DNA from: Paulinella micropora
Taxonomy: Eukaryota > Cercozoa > Imbricatea > Euglyphida
DNA: 63,245 nt
Direction: 5' to 3'
NCBI GenBank assembly: GCA_009731375.1
Contig: BJOX01000311.1
Span: 73,498-136,742, forward strand
Positions 32,036 to 40,671 of this stretch are shown here, one piece after another (the first letter of the stretch is position 1; each line of letters opens with the position of its first letter). Under the pieces are notes generated by a model. That model had not been told where the DNA came from, ran no database searches, and saw nothing but the letters and a program-made list of their open reading frames with translations. The translations under genes were made by a program, and so were the position numbers.

Positions 32036-33018
32036 TTATAAATCTAATATTACCTTTGCCTTTTTTTCTCGCTTACTACTCCTGATATTCTCTGGTTGAA
32101 TGTCTTCTCTTTTTAGCAATTCTTTTGTCTTTTTTTCTTTAATAACTTCTTTGGTTTGCTCTTTCATATCTTTTTCTTCGTCAATTGGTTTATTAAAATC
32201 AGTCTTCAATAAATCACGTGGGCTTACCAACTCATCGTTATTCAATATAATTTTAAACCCTTTTCGTTCTTTGACTTTATAAATAATTTTGCTGAAAGTC
32301 TTACCGCCTAGACGTTTGTTTTCCTTTCTTACATTATCGCCAACATTGAATTCGTCTATTAAATTATCACGTGTGATTTTCTGTTTATTTTTATCTCTTC
32401 TAGCAAAGACATCCACAGGTTTGGCTTGAATTCCTCTATTAACTTTATGATTGTACGCATTGACTAAGTCTTGAATATAACTTACCCAGTCAAAATTTCT
32501 ATTTGTTTCAAATAAAAGGTCAAGCCATCTCCTAATACTTCTTATCACTCTATCTACTACAGCAAGCGCTCTATGGTCGCCAACTTCAACGACATCGTGT
32601 TTAATTCCATTTTCAACAAAATAATCACGAGTAGCACCTTTATATTCTCCTCCGCTGTCAGTTGTAATTGACTTCGGTTTATAAGGTATAGATTTCAAAG
32701 CATAATATACTTCTTTTGCTGTTTTATTTTTTAGTGGAATGATTATTAAAAATCTGGAATGGCAATCAATCCAAACGAGCATCCAAGCATAGCCCTTATT
32801 GCCTTTCTTATCTTTTATCTTACTCATATCCGCTAAGTCAAGAAAGACTTGGTCTAATGGTTTATCAACCCATATCGTATTCCATATTTTTGGGTTCTTT
32901 TTCTGGTGATGAATTTCAAGGGCTTCTTCTTTTTTGTTTTAACTACTTCTCCCGTTGGTGTGTCCTCAAGTTGGCTATCCGCATTCTGTGTATTAATAAT
33001 TGTATGTTTATAGTCCAT
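32036..33018 (-). CDS. Retroviral-type (rve) integrase of the polinton-like element, one frameshift
   Basis: Catalyses insertion of the element's DNA. Core motifs: QVFLDLADM (first Asp, just upstream of the ATG at 32827 in the same frame), SITTDSGGEYKG (second Asp) and HRALAVVDRVIRSIRRW, where the usual Glu of the triad is an Asp. The N-terminal part (ATG at 33018, MDYKHTIINTQ) is in another frame. A one-base slip in the A/G-rich run near 32930-32945 separates it from ALEIHHQKKNPKIWNTIWV. The C-terminal tail is Lys/Glu-rich, and no chromodomain is seen. It starts 10 bp from the divergent gene at 33029 and shares its promoter. Ends TTATAA. Confidence 0.8.
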
Positions 33019-33029
33019 ATTATATACAA
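33018..33029. promoter_or_regulatory. Compact divergent start region (TATTATATACAATG)
   Basis: Only 10 bp separate the two ATGs. The sequence matches the TATAATATACA-type element found before other genes of this virus (33984, 58651), suggesting an initiator read from one or both strands. Confidence 0.45.
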
Positions 33030-33286
33030 TGAGATTTTCAAAATCCGATGTTAAGAATAAAAAATATAAAGTCATTAGTCCAAAAGGTAAGATTATTAAT
33101 TTCGGAGATACTAGATATGAACATTATAAAGACCGCATAAGGTTATATTCACACTTAGACCACTTAGACAAAGAAAGAAGAAAAAATTATAGAAAAAGAG
33201 CAAAGGCTATAAAAAATTCAAAAGGTGAATTAACTTATAATAATCCAGAGTATGCGAATTATTATTCTTATCATTATCTTTGGTAA
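33029..33286 (+). CDS. Small FGD..Y-type viral protein (DUF5754-like)
   Basis: 85 residues: a Lys-rich start, KGKIINFGDTRYEHYKD, LYSHLDHLDKERRKNYRKR and a closing YYSYHYLW. The pattern FGD-x2-Y...H-x2-H-x-D-x2-RR-x3-Y-x-R with a terminal aromatic Leu-Trp is, from memory, that of a small family common in algal giant viruses, polinton-like viruses and virophages. The function is unknown. Ends TAATGA, followed at once by a 3' hairpin. Confidence 0.65.
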   Translation: MRFSKSDVKNKKYKVISPKGKIINFGDTRYEHYKDRIRLYSHLDHLDKERRKNYRKRAKAIKNSKGELTYNNPEYANYYSYHYLW

Positions 33287-33287
33287 T

Positions 33288-33342
33288 GATATTTGAAAAT
33301 TCACACTCCCGCTAACGCTCCCGTGTGTTTTTCAAACATCGT
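33288..33342 (+). terminator. 3' hairpin after the FGD-type gene
   Basis: ATTTGAAAATTCACAC pairs with GTGTGTTTTTCAAACAT across a short loop. Similar hairpins follow other genes of the element. By analogy with Mimivirus-type viruses, such hairpins set mRNA 3' ends. Confidence 0.6.
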
Positions 33343-33360
33343 TTATACTTTAACAGCAGA

Positions 33361-33421
33361 CGATGTTTATGAGCAAGCGAAAATGAGCGTAGCGAATGAA
33401 AGCGATGCTCATAAATATCAT
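33361..33421 (-). terminator. 3' hairpin after the charged-protein gene
   Basis: TTTATGAGCA (33366-33375) pairs with TGCTCATAAA (33406-33415), extended by imperfect flanks. It begins right after the TAA of the minus-strand gene at 33422. Confidence 0.6.
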
Positions 33422-33934
33422 TTAAAATTTAAGAAACATCCGTGAGACATCATCACTTTTTTCTTTCTTAGCACCTGAAGACTGATTATATACCTTTACA
33501 CTTACACTGCTAGATTTTTTACCCTTACCTTTCTTCGGTTTTGGTGGTTCTTCTTCACTACTCTCGCTTTCGCTTTCTTCGCTCTCTGGCTCGGGCTCGG
33601 GTTTCTTCTTCGCTCTCTTAGTTTCTGCTTTCGCTCTCTTGATTTTCATCTTAGCCATCTTTTCAGCAATGATATCAGTGAAATCAACCTCATCCTCACT
33701 CTCACTCTTCTCCTCTGGGCTATTATTATCATGTTCAGTAATAATATCCTTAGCCAAGTTCTTTTCTTCAATTTGCTTGATTCTTTCCTCCATATCCTCA
33801 TCTTCTTGCTTTACAGCATTTCGGTATTGTGCCAAAACATTTTTAGCGTGCTCCATCTTTCGTTGTTTTGCTTTCGCTTTTATTCCTTCCACAGCATTAC
33901 CCCAATTCTTACGACTTGCTTCTGCGGACGGCAT
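33422..33934 (-). CDS. Highly charged, coiled-coil protein of the polinton-like element
   Basis: 170 residues. Basic helical N-terminus (SRKNWGNAVEGIKAKAKQRK), acidic middle, then a Pro/Glu/Ser run and a Lys-rich tail ending SRMFLKF. It is encoded divergently from the tail-fibre gene, with a shared AT-rich promoter (33935-33994). No enzymatic motif. A virion core or DNA-binding role is possible but unproven. Confidence 0.6.
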   Translation of the reverse strand: MPSAEASRKNWGNAVEGIKAKAKQRKMEHAKNVLAQYRNAVKQEDEDMEERIKQIEEKNLAKDIITEHDNNSPEEKSESEDEVDFTDIIAEKMAKMKIKRAKAETKRAKKKPEPEPESEESESESSEEEPPKPKKGKGKKSSSVSVKVYNQSSGAKKEKSDDVSRMFLKF

Positions 33935-33968
33935 TCTATACTAAGATTAATATATTTTTAGTATTTAC

Positions 33969-33994
33969 AAATTAATTATTTATTATAATATACA
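33969..33994 (+). promoter_or_regulatory. Promoter of the tail-fibre gene
   Basis: AATTAATTATTT followed by TATAATATACA and the ATG at 33995. The same two-part arrangement precedes genes at 39335, 58672 and 59010. Confidence 0.55.
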
Positions 33995-36900
33995 ATGAGT
34001 CAATATAAATCCTTACTAGGCCTTAATGAGTTGGCTGTTGATAGTCTTGACATACTTAACTTAGATCTTACCAATACCAACATAGTAGGCTTAAACACAG
34101 ACAGAGTGCCAGAAGACGCCGACCCCGTAAATCTTTATTTTACCAACAGCCGATTTGACACAAGGTTATCTACCAAAAACACAACGGACTTAAAAGAGGG
34201 AACCAATCTATACTACACCACAGCAAGGGCTAATACTGACTTTGACACAAGGATAGCCACTAAATCAATAGATGTTCTAACAGATGTCGTCATAACCGCA
34301 CCAATAGCGATGAATAGTTATCTTACATATAGCTCAATAAACTGGGTAAATAAAACATTCCCGATAAATGTTGATGAATTCGGCAACATTAGTATGGGCG
34401 GTAATTTGAATATAACAGGAGTTAATTTACTAAATACGAAAGATGTTGATACTTGGATATCTGAGCACGAAGACAATAATGATAAAGTGTCAGCGGATGG
34501 TTCAATTAATACACACAGCGATGTGTTAATTACAGGCACACCAGCAGATAACCAACTGCTCATTTATAGCACAGGGCAATGGAGAAATGTTGCTTCACCT
34601 TTTCTTAGATTAGATGGCACAGCAAGTATGACGGCTGGATTAAATATGGGAGGATTTGCTATTTCAAATGTCGGTAATGTTGATGGTATTGATGTTTCTA
34701 CCCTTGATACTTCGGTGGTAAAATTAACGGGAGACCAAACCATAACAGGGAATAAAATATTTACTACTTATGTGGCAGTAAAAGACTCAAATCCATTAAA
34801 TACAGGTAAGTTATTCTTCAATTACAACAATAATATGGGCTCTATCTATTCGTCGGAGGCAGGTGGCGCAACGGGCTATCCATTATCTTTTGTCGGCTCG
34901 TCCATACTTTTTGCTCCAACAACAGGGGGTGGAATAACATTAACGGGCAATGTTTTTAATTTTAACAGCACGACAGCAATTAGCGGGCTTCCAGCACCAT
35001 TCTACGACGGCGATGCTTCAACAAAAGCATATACCGATACAAAATTAGCAAAGGACGGCACAACGGCTATGATGGGTAGTTTAAATATGGGAGGATTTAA
35101 CATAACAAATGTTGGTAATGTTGATGGTATTGATGTTTCGGCTCTTGATACTTCTGTCGTAAACTAACAGGAGACCAAACCATAGCAGGAACCAAAACAT
35201 TCAGCAACATAATAAATGCAAGTGCGGGGATTGATATGAAAAGCCAAAGCATAACAAATGTTAATCTTGTTGATGGTGTGGATGTTTCTGCTCTTGACAC
35301 TTCGGTGGTTAAACTAACAGGAGACCAAACCATAGCAGGGAATAAAAAATTTACATCAACTTTAGAAGTAAGTGGTTCGTCCAATCCTACTACTTTTGAC
35401 GGCATTGGCATAGCCTTTGATACAAAAATAGGAATGATTGCCTCACAAAAGACAGCAACAGCGACTTGGTATCCGATACAAATAACGGGGTCGTATGTTG
35501 AGTTATATTCGGGTAATAATGTAATAGCGACCGCAACTGGCACTACACTATCTTTGAATAATAACAAACTTAGCCACACCATCAGCAACAACGGATGGAG
35601 CAAACAAAAGTTATGTAGATACATTAGACGGGCAAAATGTGAAACTAACAGGAAACCAAACCATAGCAGGAATTAAGACATATAGCAGTGGTGTTGAAAT
35701 AACGGGAAATTCAATCAATTCAACAACAAAGTGCACATTTATCGTTTTCAATTCTACCAGTAATATCGGGTCAATTGCTAGTTTGGATATGAAAACTGCG
35801 ACATATTACAACTTTGAAATTTCTGCGAAAAAAATAAGTTTTATTATTGACGGGACGATTGTCGGTTGGGTAAATGCTTCGGGGCTAGATTGTAATAGTA
35901 GCAAAATAGCCAACCTTGGAACTCCGATATTATCAACAGACGGAGCGACAAAAGGATATGCGGACACATTGGACGGGCAAAATGTAAAACTAACAGGAGA
36001 CCAAACAATAACAGGAAGTAAAACATTTAATGGGGCGAGCACTACAATAAAATATCTAACTTTAACGAACAATGCTGATTTTAATAATCAAACTATCACT
36101 AATGGTGGAAATATAACATATAATGGGGCAAGGATATTAAACCAAAATGGAGGCGATATATTCTTTTCACAGACATCAGGAGATTATCAATATTTCTTAT
36201 TTACTCTAAATACCGCTACAAGTGGAACAGCGAACCAAAGAGGTTATGTATTTACGAATGTAGCATCTGATGTAAAAGGGGCGGGACTTTATATTTCAAA
36301 ACTTTTGGATAATAAAAGTGCTTCGTCTGACATTGTCCGTTTTAACAATGCTGGCGGTATGCGGTTTTATGGTGCTTTGGATATGAACTCAAACAATATA
36401 ACAAATGGCGGAACAATAACGGGAACAACAATTACTTCAACTGCGGGGATATCAACGACGACACTAACGGCGAGTGGATTAATAACAGCAAATGCGAGTA
36501 TATCAACAACAACCGCAACCGCGAGTGGATTAATAACGGCAAATGCGGGGATATCAACAACGACATTGGCAACGAGCGATAAAATAACAACAACTAAAGA
36601 TGTATCAAATGTAAGCCGTCCAATAATTATAGGCAATTCAACAAAATCAGCAAATGGGGCGACAGGTGGATTAGAATTATACGGAACTGCGAGTAATATA
36701 TAAGGGGCACACTTACAGGCAGTAATATCCACAGATGCTTATCCAACATTTCAATTATTGAACTGGGCGCACGACAATGTCAATTTAAGTTTTGATGCTT
36801 ACTTTGATGGCACGAACTGGAAATCATCTTCTGCGTCGTCTAACTTTCTAATTCAAAAAGGTGCAAAACTCACTTTTTATTATAATTCAGGAACAACGGT

Positions 36901-37535
36901 GGGAAACAATATATCTTACACTGAGGCGATGAACATTAATACGTCGGGAGAGGTAGTCATCCCAACAGCATCCAGCGGTTTTTTAATTATACGAAAAAGA
37001 CCCGCTTCTACCGTTGACGCACAACTATATTTTAAATCGGGAGGATATACGAATTATGGAGCAATCGTTTCTTCTACTGGTTTGCTTCACGCTTGGACTA
37101 CTTCAAACTCTACTACTGGCGAGCCGTCTGGTAGTTATAATTATATTCCGCTTAATGGTGCTTGGACAAACTCCTCGGACAGGAGATTAAAAGCAGATAT
37201 TAAAACATTAGACTGCGGTGATTGTTGCGAGAAACTAATGAAAATAAATTGAGTCTAGATTGTTGTTCATATTATTTGAAATCAGACGAGAAGAAAGAAA
37301 AAAAGAACCACGGATTTATCGCGGACGAAGGTAAAAAAGTATTTCCAGAATTTGTATCTGAAAGTGGAATAAAAGCGGACGATGGAGATGCTACCTTGAA
37401 GGCATAACATATACAAGTTTTATAACAATATTGGTTAGTGCTTTTCAACACATGGCAGAAAAGGTAGTTAATTTAGAAAAAGAAAATAATAGTCTCATGA
37501 ATATACTACAAGAAATTAGAGAAAATGTCAAATAA
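33995..37535 (+). CDS. Long tail-fibre-like protein with repeated modules and C-terminal S74 chaperone domain, frameshifted
   Basis: About 1180 codons if the frame is followed across one-base slips near 35160, 35575, 37250 and 37395 and one in-frame TAA (36701-36703). The body repeats a beta-helix-like module with DVSxLDTSVVKLTGDQTI (34695-34750, 35125-35170, 35280-35335) and LDGQNVKLTG (35622, 35970), then ISTTTLTASGLITANA repeats (36445-36570). The C-terminus has WTNSSDRRLKADIKTLD, the Ser-Lys autocleavage signature of peptidase S74 intramolecular chaperones, and ends in a short coiled coil (FQHMAEKVVNLEKENNSLM). Such domains trimerise fibres and then cleave themselves off. It probably mediates host attachment. 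The final codons overlap the next gene by 11 bp. Confidence 0.8.
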
Positions 37536-37878
37536 TACAACTAGACTTCACAGACCCCCGCCTATTATAGATATGGATGGCGAACTAACTCCAGAATTAA
37601 AGTCTCGTGTTCTTGAAGTAGAACTAAAGACTGAGGAAAAAAAAGTAGAGCACGAATTGGAAGATAACTGGAATTGTTGTTGTATAAAAAACAGACCAAC
37701 TGACAGCAGACTTATTAAATACTTATTTCAAATGGGTATCATCGTTGCTATTATAGCCCTTTGTATCGTAAGGCTATCTGAAAAGAACTTACCTTGTGAG
37801 GTTGCTAATACTTATGTTGGAATTTTGACCTTACTCATAGGAATTTGCCTTCCATCACCTTCTTCAAGTAAGAAGTGA
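37525..37878 (+). CDS. Two-TM membrane protein ending in an LPSP motif
   Basis: 117 residues: acidic/basic N-terminal half with a Cys cluster (NWNCCCIKNR), then hydrophobic segments at about 66-83 (LFQMGIIVAIIALCIV) and 97-109, closing GICLPSPSSSKK. Small membrane proteins with a terminal hydrophobic segment ending in a LPSP-type motif occur, from memory, in polinton-like viruses and larger algal viruses. It starts inside the end of the fibre gene on the same strand. Confidence 0.6.
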   Translation: MSNNTTRLHRPPPIIDMDGELTPELKSRVLEVELKTEEKKVEHELEDNWNCCCIKNRPTDSRLIKYLFQMGIIVAIIALCIVRLSEKNLPCEVANTYVGILTLLIGICLPSPSSSKK

Positions 37879-38130
37879 GCATTCATATGTATGTGTCATA
37901 TACCATCTATTATCGCCCGCACACATTAAAGGCAAAGCCTCATCAAAACTACGACACATATTATTTCCGTTATTTATGAAAACACACTTAAACCCCGTAT
38001 CTACCCCTTGCTTTATACAATAAGCACAACTCTCATTTTTTTTCTCACTGACCCGCGAGTAAAAGTCGCAGGCAGTCCGAGCAGAAATATTAATTAATAA
38101 AAAGTTTATTAGCACTAATATAGAGGACAT
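37864..38130 (-). CDS. Short secreted Cys-rich protein
   Basis: A signal-peptide-like start (SSILVLINFLLINISARTA) is followed by a Cys-rich domain (DFYSRV; CAYCIKQG; FKCVF; MCRSF; LMCAG; YECSLL) recalling PSI-type cysteine modules. It overlaps the end of the membrane-protein gene tail to tail. Its start codon(s) at 38133/38130 overlap or abut the divergent ATG at 38132. The function is unknown, perhaps secreted or lumenal. Confidence 0.5.
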   Translation of the reverse strand: MSSILVLINFLLINISARTACDFYSRVSEKKNESCAYCIKQGVDTGFKCVFINNGNNMCRSFDEALPLMCAGDNRWYMTHTYECSLLT

Positions 38131-38131
38131 C

Positions 38132-38452
38132 ATGGCTGACTATAAATATCAGCGGATTATTTTTCTAAGCAATGATTTTGTGGGGAGTAAATCATTTAAC
38201 AAAAATATTCAAATGTCATTCACACCGACAAAAATGAATGTTAAGTTTATTCACTATTACAACGACCACACTGAAACCAAAACCAGAATTCTTTATATGG
38301 ATAGAATTGGAATTATCGGAACATTTGCGGACAGCACCACAGCAAACATTTCAAACCTCAGTTATAATTTGGGTAATATCGGATGGACTGACGGACAATA
38401 TACATTTAAAGTCCTTGAAACAGACAGCGGAAATATTGACACAGGAAATTTA
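38132..38452 (+). CDS. Unknown beta-rich protein, truncated by a gap
   Basis: About 107 residues before the Ns at 38453. Alternating hydrophobic strands (YKYQRIIFLSNDF, MNVKFIHYYND, NISNLSYNLGNIGWTDG, YTFKVLE) suggest a beta fold such as a capsid-associated or penton-like protein, but I cannot identify it. It precedes the ATPase gene, where capsid-related genes are often found in this virus group. Confidence 0.45.
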
Positions 38453-38462
38453 NNNNNNNNNN
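38453..38462. other. Scaffold gap
   Basis: Ten Ns. They truncate the preceding gene. Confidence 0.95.
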
Positions 38463-38478
38463 AGGATAATAATATAAG

Positions 38479-39300
38479 ATGCTTAAGATTAACAATGTCA
38501 AAGTTAAGCCTGTGAAGCAGGATGGAAACAGAAACAAAAAAGCCATGTGTTATAAATTATTCAATGAGCCGTATGCTAACATATTTTTGCTTGCCCGTAA
38601 GAAGAGCGGTAAGACGACAGCACTCTTTGAAATACTGAAACGGACAACAGACAGAAAAACCAGCATTGTTATTATTGCTTCAACGATACACAAGGACTAC
38701 ATTTATAAAGCAATGGTAAAGCACTTTAAGAACAGGGGAAACCCGATGGCGATTTATACCTTTCTTAAATCAGATGGTGTTAATGTCATTGATTATGAGT
38801 TAGACAAACTGAACAGACAGGACGAAGAACAAGAAGGAGAAGTAAAACAGGACAAAGAAGAAATAGAGAAACCACAATTTCTTTATTTTGGCAAAGAAGA
38901 AAAAAAGAAACAGAGCGCCACGGAGGCGAAAGAACGACCCAGCAAGTATATTTCTCCAGAGGTTGTTTTTGTTTTGGATGATTTAGGGAGCGGTTTAAGA
39001 GATAAGTCCGTAAGCGATTTGTTAAAAAAGAATATGCACTATAAATCAAAGTTCATTATGTCTAGTCAGTATCTAAATGACCTAAGGCCAGAAGCCATTA
39101 AGCAATTAGATTATTTGTTGATCTTTCCAAGCCAGTCTCAGGACAAAATGGAACTCGTGTATAAACACTTAGACTTATCTTTTGATTTTGATTATTTTCT
39201 TCAAAAGTATCACGAAGCAACAAAGGAGAGATTTAATTTTCTTTATGTTTCAAGTGTTGATGATGAGTTAAGAAAAAATTTTGCTTACAGATTAAAATAA
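38479..39300 (+). CDS. A32/FtsK-HerA-type genome-packaging ATPase
   Basis: 273 residues, the usual size for this family. Walker A ARKKSGKTT at about residues 39-47, Walker B VVFVLDD with the acidic pair at about 167-168, and a sensor-like MSSQYLND near 192. A charged low-complexity insertion lies at about 110-150. This enzyme powers DNA packaging into capsids of polintons, polinton-like viruses, virophages and nucleocytoviruses. ATG at 38479, 16 bp after the gap; ends TAA, followed by the promoter of the next gene. Confidence 0.85.
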   Translation: MLKINNVKVKPVKQDGNRNKKAMCYKLFNEPYANIFLLARKKSGKTTALFEILKRTTDRKTSIVIIASTIHKDYIYKAMVKHFKNRGNPMAIYTFLKSDGVNVIDYELDKLNRQDEEQEGEVKQDKEEIEKPQFLYFGKEEKKKQSATEAKERPSKYISPEVVFVLDDLGSGLRDKSVSDLLKKNMHYKSKFIMSSQYLNDLRPEAIKQLDYLLIFPSQSQDKMELVYKHLDLSFDFDYFLQKYHEATKERFNFLYVSSVDDELRKNFAYRLK

Positions 39301-39308
39301 AAAAATTG

Positions 39309-39334
39309 TAATTAATTATTTTTCTATATTATAT
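39309..39334 (+). promoter_or_regulatory. Promoter of the basic Gly-Gly protein gene
   Basis: TAATTAATTATTTTTCTATATTATAT immediately before ATG 39335, the same motif as before 33995, 58672 and 59010. Confidence 0.5.
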
Positions 39335-39643
39335 ATGCCAGTATCACCAGTGATAATTTCACAACCATCAGGATATAACATCGGATACAATCCATCAATG
39401 CCACAGAAGGGAGGAAAAAAGAAAACCAAGAAGAAGAGCGGTCAAAAGGGAGGAAAGATTAACTGTGCTAAGGTCGGAAAAACTGCCTTGGCTGTTAATA
39501 CATTTCTTCGCGATAATAAGGTAATCTCTAGGACTGCGGGGGCGTTGAGTAGTGTTGGGGTGCCTTACGCTGGTAGTGTTAGTGCTACTGCCGCAAAACT
39601 TGGGTATGGTAAGCAACGAGGAGGGGCTGTAAAGTTTCGCTAA
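39335..39643 (+). CDS. Basic Gly-Gly-containing small virion-type protein
   Basis: 102 residues with repeated GG sites (MPQKGGKKKTKKKSGQKGGK; KQRGGAVKF), a strongly basic first half and a Ser/Ala/Gly-rich second half. Basic proteins cut after GG-type sites by adenain-like proteases condense DNA in adenoviruses, and similar small ORFs occur in polinton-like viruses. The assignment is by analogy. Ends TAATGA before a hairpin. Confidence 0.5.
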   Translation: MPVSPVIISQPSGYNIGYNPSMPQKGGKKKTKKKSGQKGGKINCAKVGKTALAVNTFLRDNKVISRTAGALSSVGVPYAGSVSATAAKLGYGKQRGGAVKFR

Positions 39644-39644
39644 T

Positions 39645-39703
39645 GATATTTGTAAATCCACACTCTCATTCGTTTCACTCATTTTCGTGTTTTACAAACA
39701 TCG
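39645..39703 (+). terminator. 3' hairpin after the basic-protein gene
   Basis: TTTGTAAATCCACAC pairs with GTGTTTTACAAA, closely matching the hairpin at 33288. This is the last recognisable viral sequence of the left piece. Confidence 0.6.
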
Positions 39704-40179
39704 TTCCAGATTAATTTTTTTCATAATAAAAAAACGATCTTTTAGAATAAGAGATATCTGACGATCAGTCAGATTGAGCGTAATTCTAAAATATCTATAC
39801 AATTGTCGCTAAGACTAAGAAGGCGAAAGTCCGTCCACCGAGGGTTTATAGAAATAAGAGGATACGATCACGAGATAGATCTTTCTAGAATAGATATTGA
39901 TGACTGTAAATGACTTGTAACAGTTAATAACAAACTACGTTCCTTACAGTCATCTCCCCATATGATTACTGTGATCATATGATCCTGCTACTGAGCGTAT
40001 GTTCAGACAATAAAGGTAATAAAAGAGAAATGAGACAACCATAATGGAAATTAATATCAGGCCGGTCCGGGTGACAAATTGGTAATATTGTGGTGCCCTG
40101 TCACAATTCTCAACCGCAATCGAGTTCCAATAACGGTTAAGGAATAGGATCAAATATGGAATAATATTGTGTCCTACAC
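39704..40179. other. Junction region between viral and copia sequence
   Basis: AT-rich. It may include part of the 3' LTR of the minus-strand copia element (a TATTGGAACT motif near 40132-40141 resembles one near 46672). No gene. Confidence 0.4.
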
Positions 40180-40560
40180 TGATACTACGGCTAATAAATT
40201 TTCTCTAAGTCTCTCATACTCCATCTGATACCCCTGCTAATAAATTTTCTCCAAGTCCCTCATACCCCATCTCATACCCCGGCTAGTAAATTTTCTTCAA
40301 GTCCCTCATACCACATCGGGGGGTTTCATACCCCATCTCACACCTCATGCTATCTAATAAATTTTCTTCCAAGTCCCTGAGGGGTATCATACCCCCCCCC
40401 CCTAATAAATTTTCTCAAGTCCCTGAGCGGTATGAGGTCGATAACCCTCATACCCCTGATACCCCCCCCCCCATACCCATGAGGGTATAATACCCATTCT
40501 CTCTCTCATACCCCTCATACCCCAGGGGTATCATACCGGGTATCATACCCGGGTATGGAG
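40180..40560. repeat. Minisatellite with TCATACCCC / GGGGTATGA units
   Basis: About four degenerate units of 40-60 bp beginning CTAATAAATTTTCT(C/T)CAAGTC are followed by shorter TCATACCCC and GGGTATCA units in both senses. It is located at the 3' end of the minus-strand copia element. Confidence 0.8.
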
Positions 40561-40671
40561 GGGTATCGTTTGGCTGTGTTCGTACTTATAATCGAAACAA
40601 GTTATGTGACTTTAACAAAGTCATCAAACGAAGTTCACTTACTAGTCCGATCGTCGTCTTCGTGCAAATAA

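Noticed and set aside
40380-40500. Possible CRISPR-like array in the TCATACCCC repeats
   Set aside because: Repeat units are degenerate, vary in length and lack uniform spacers; the context is a eukaryotic retrotransposon.
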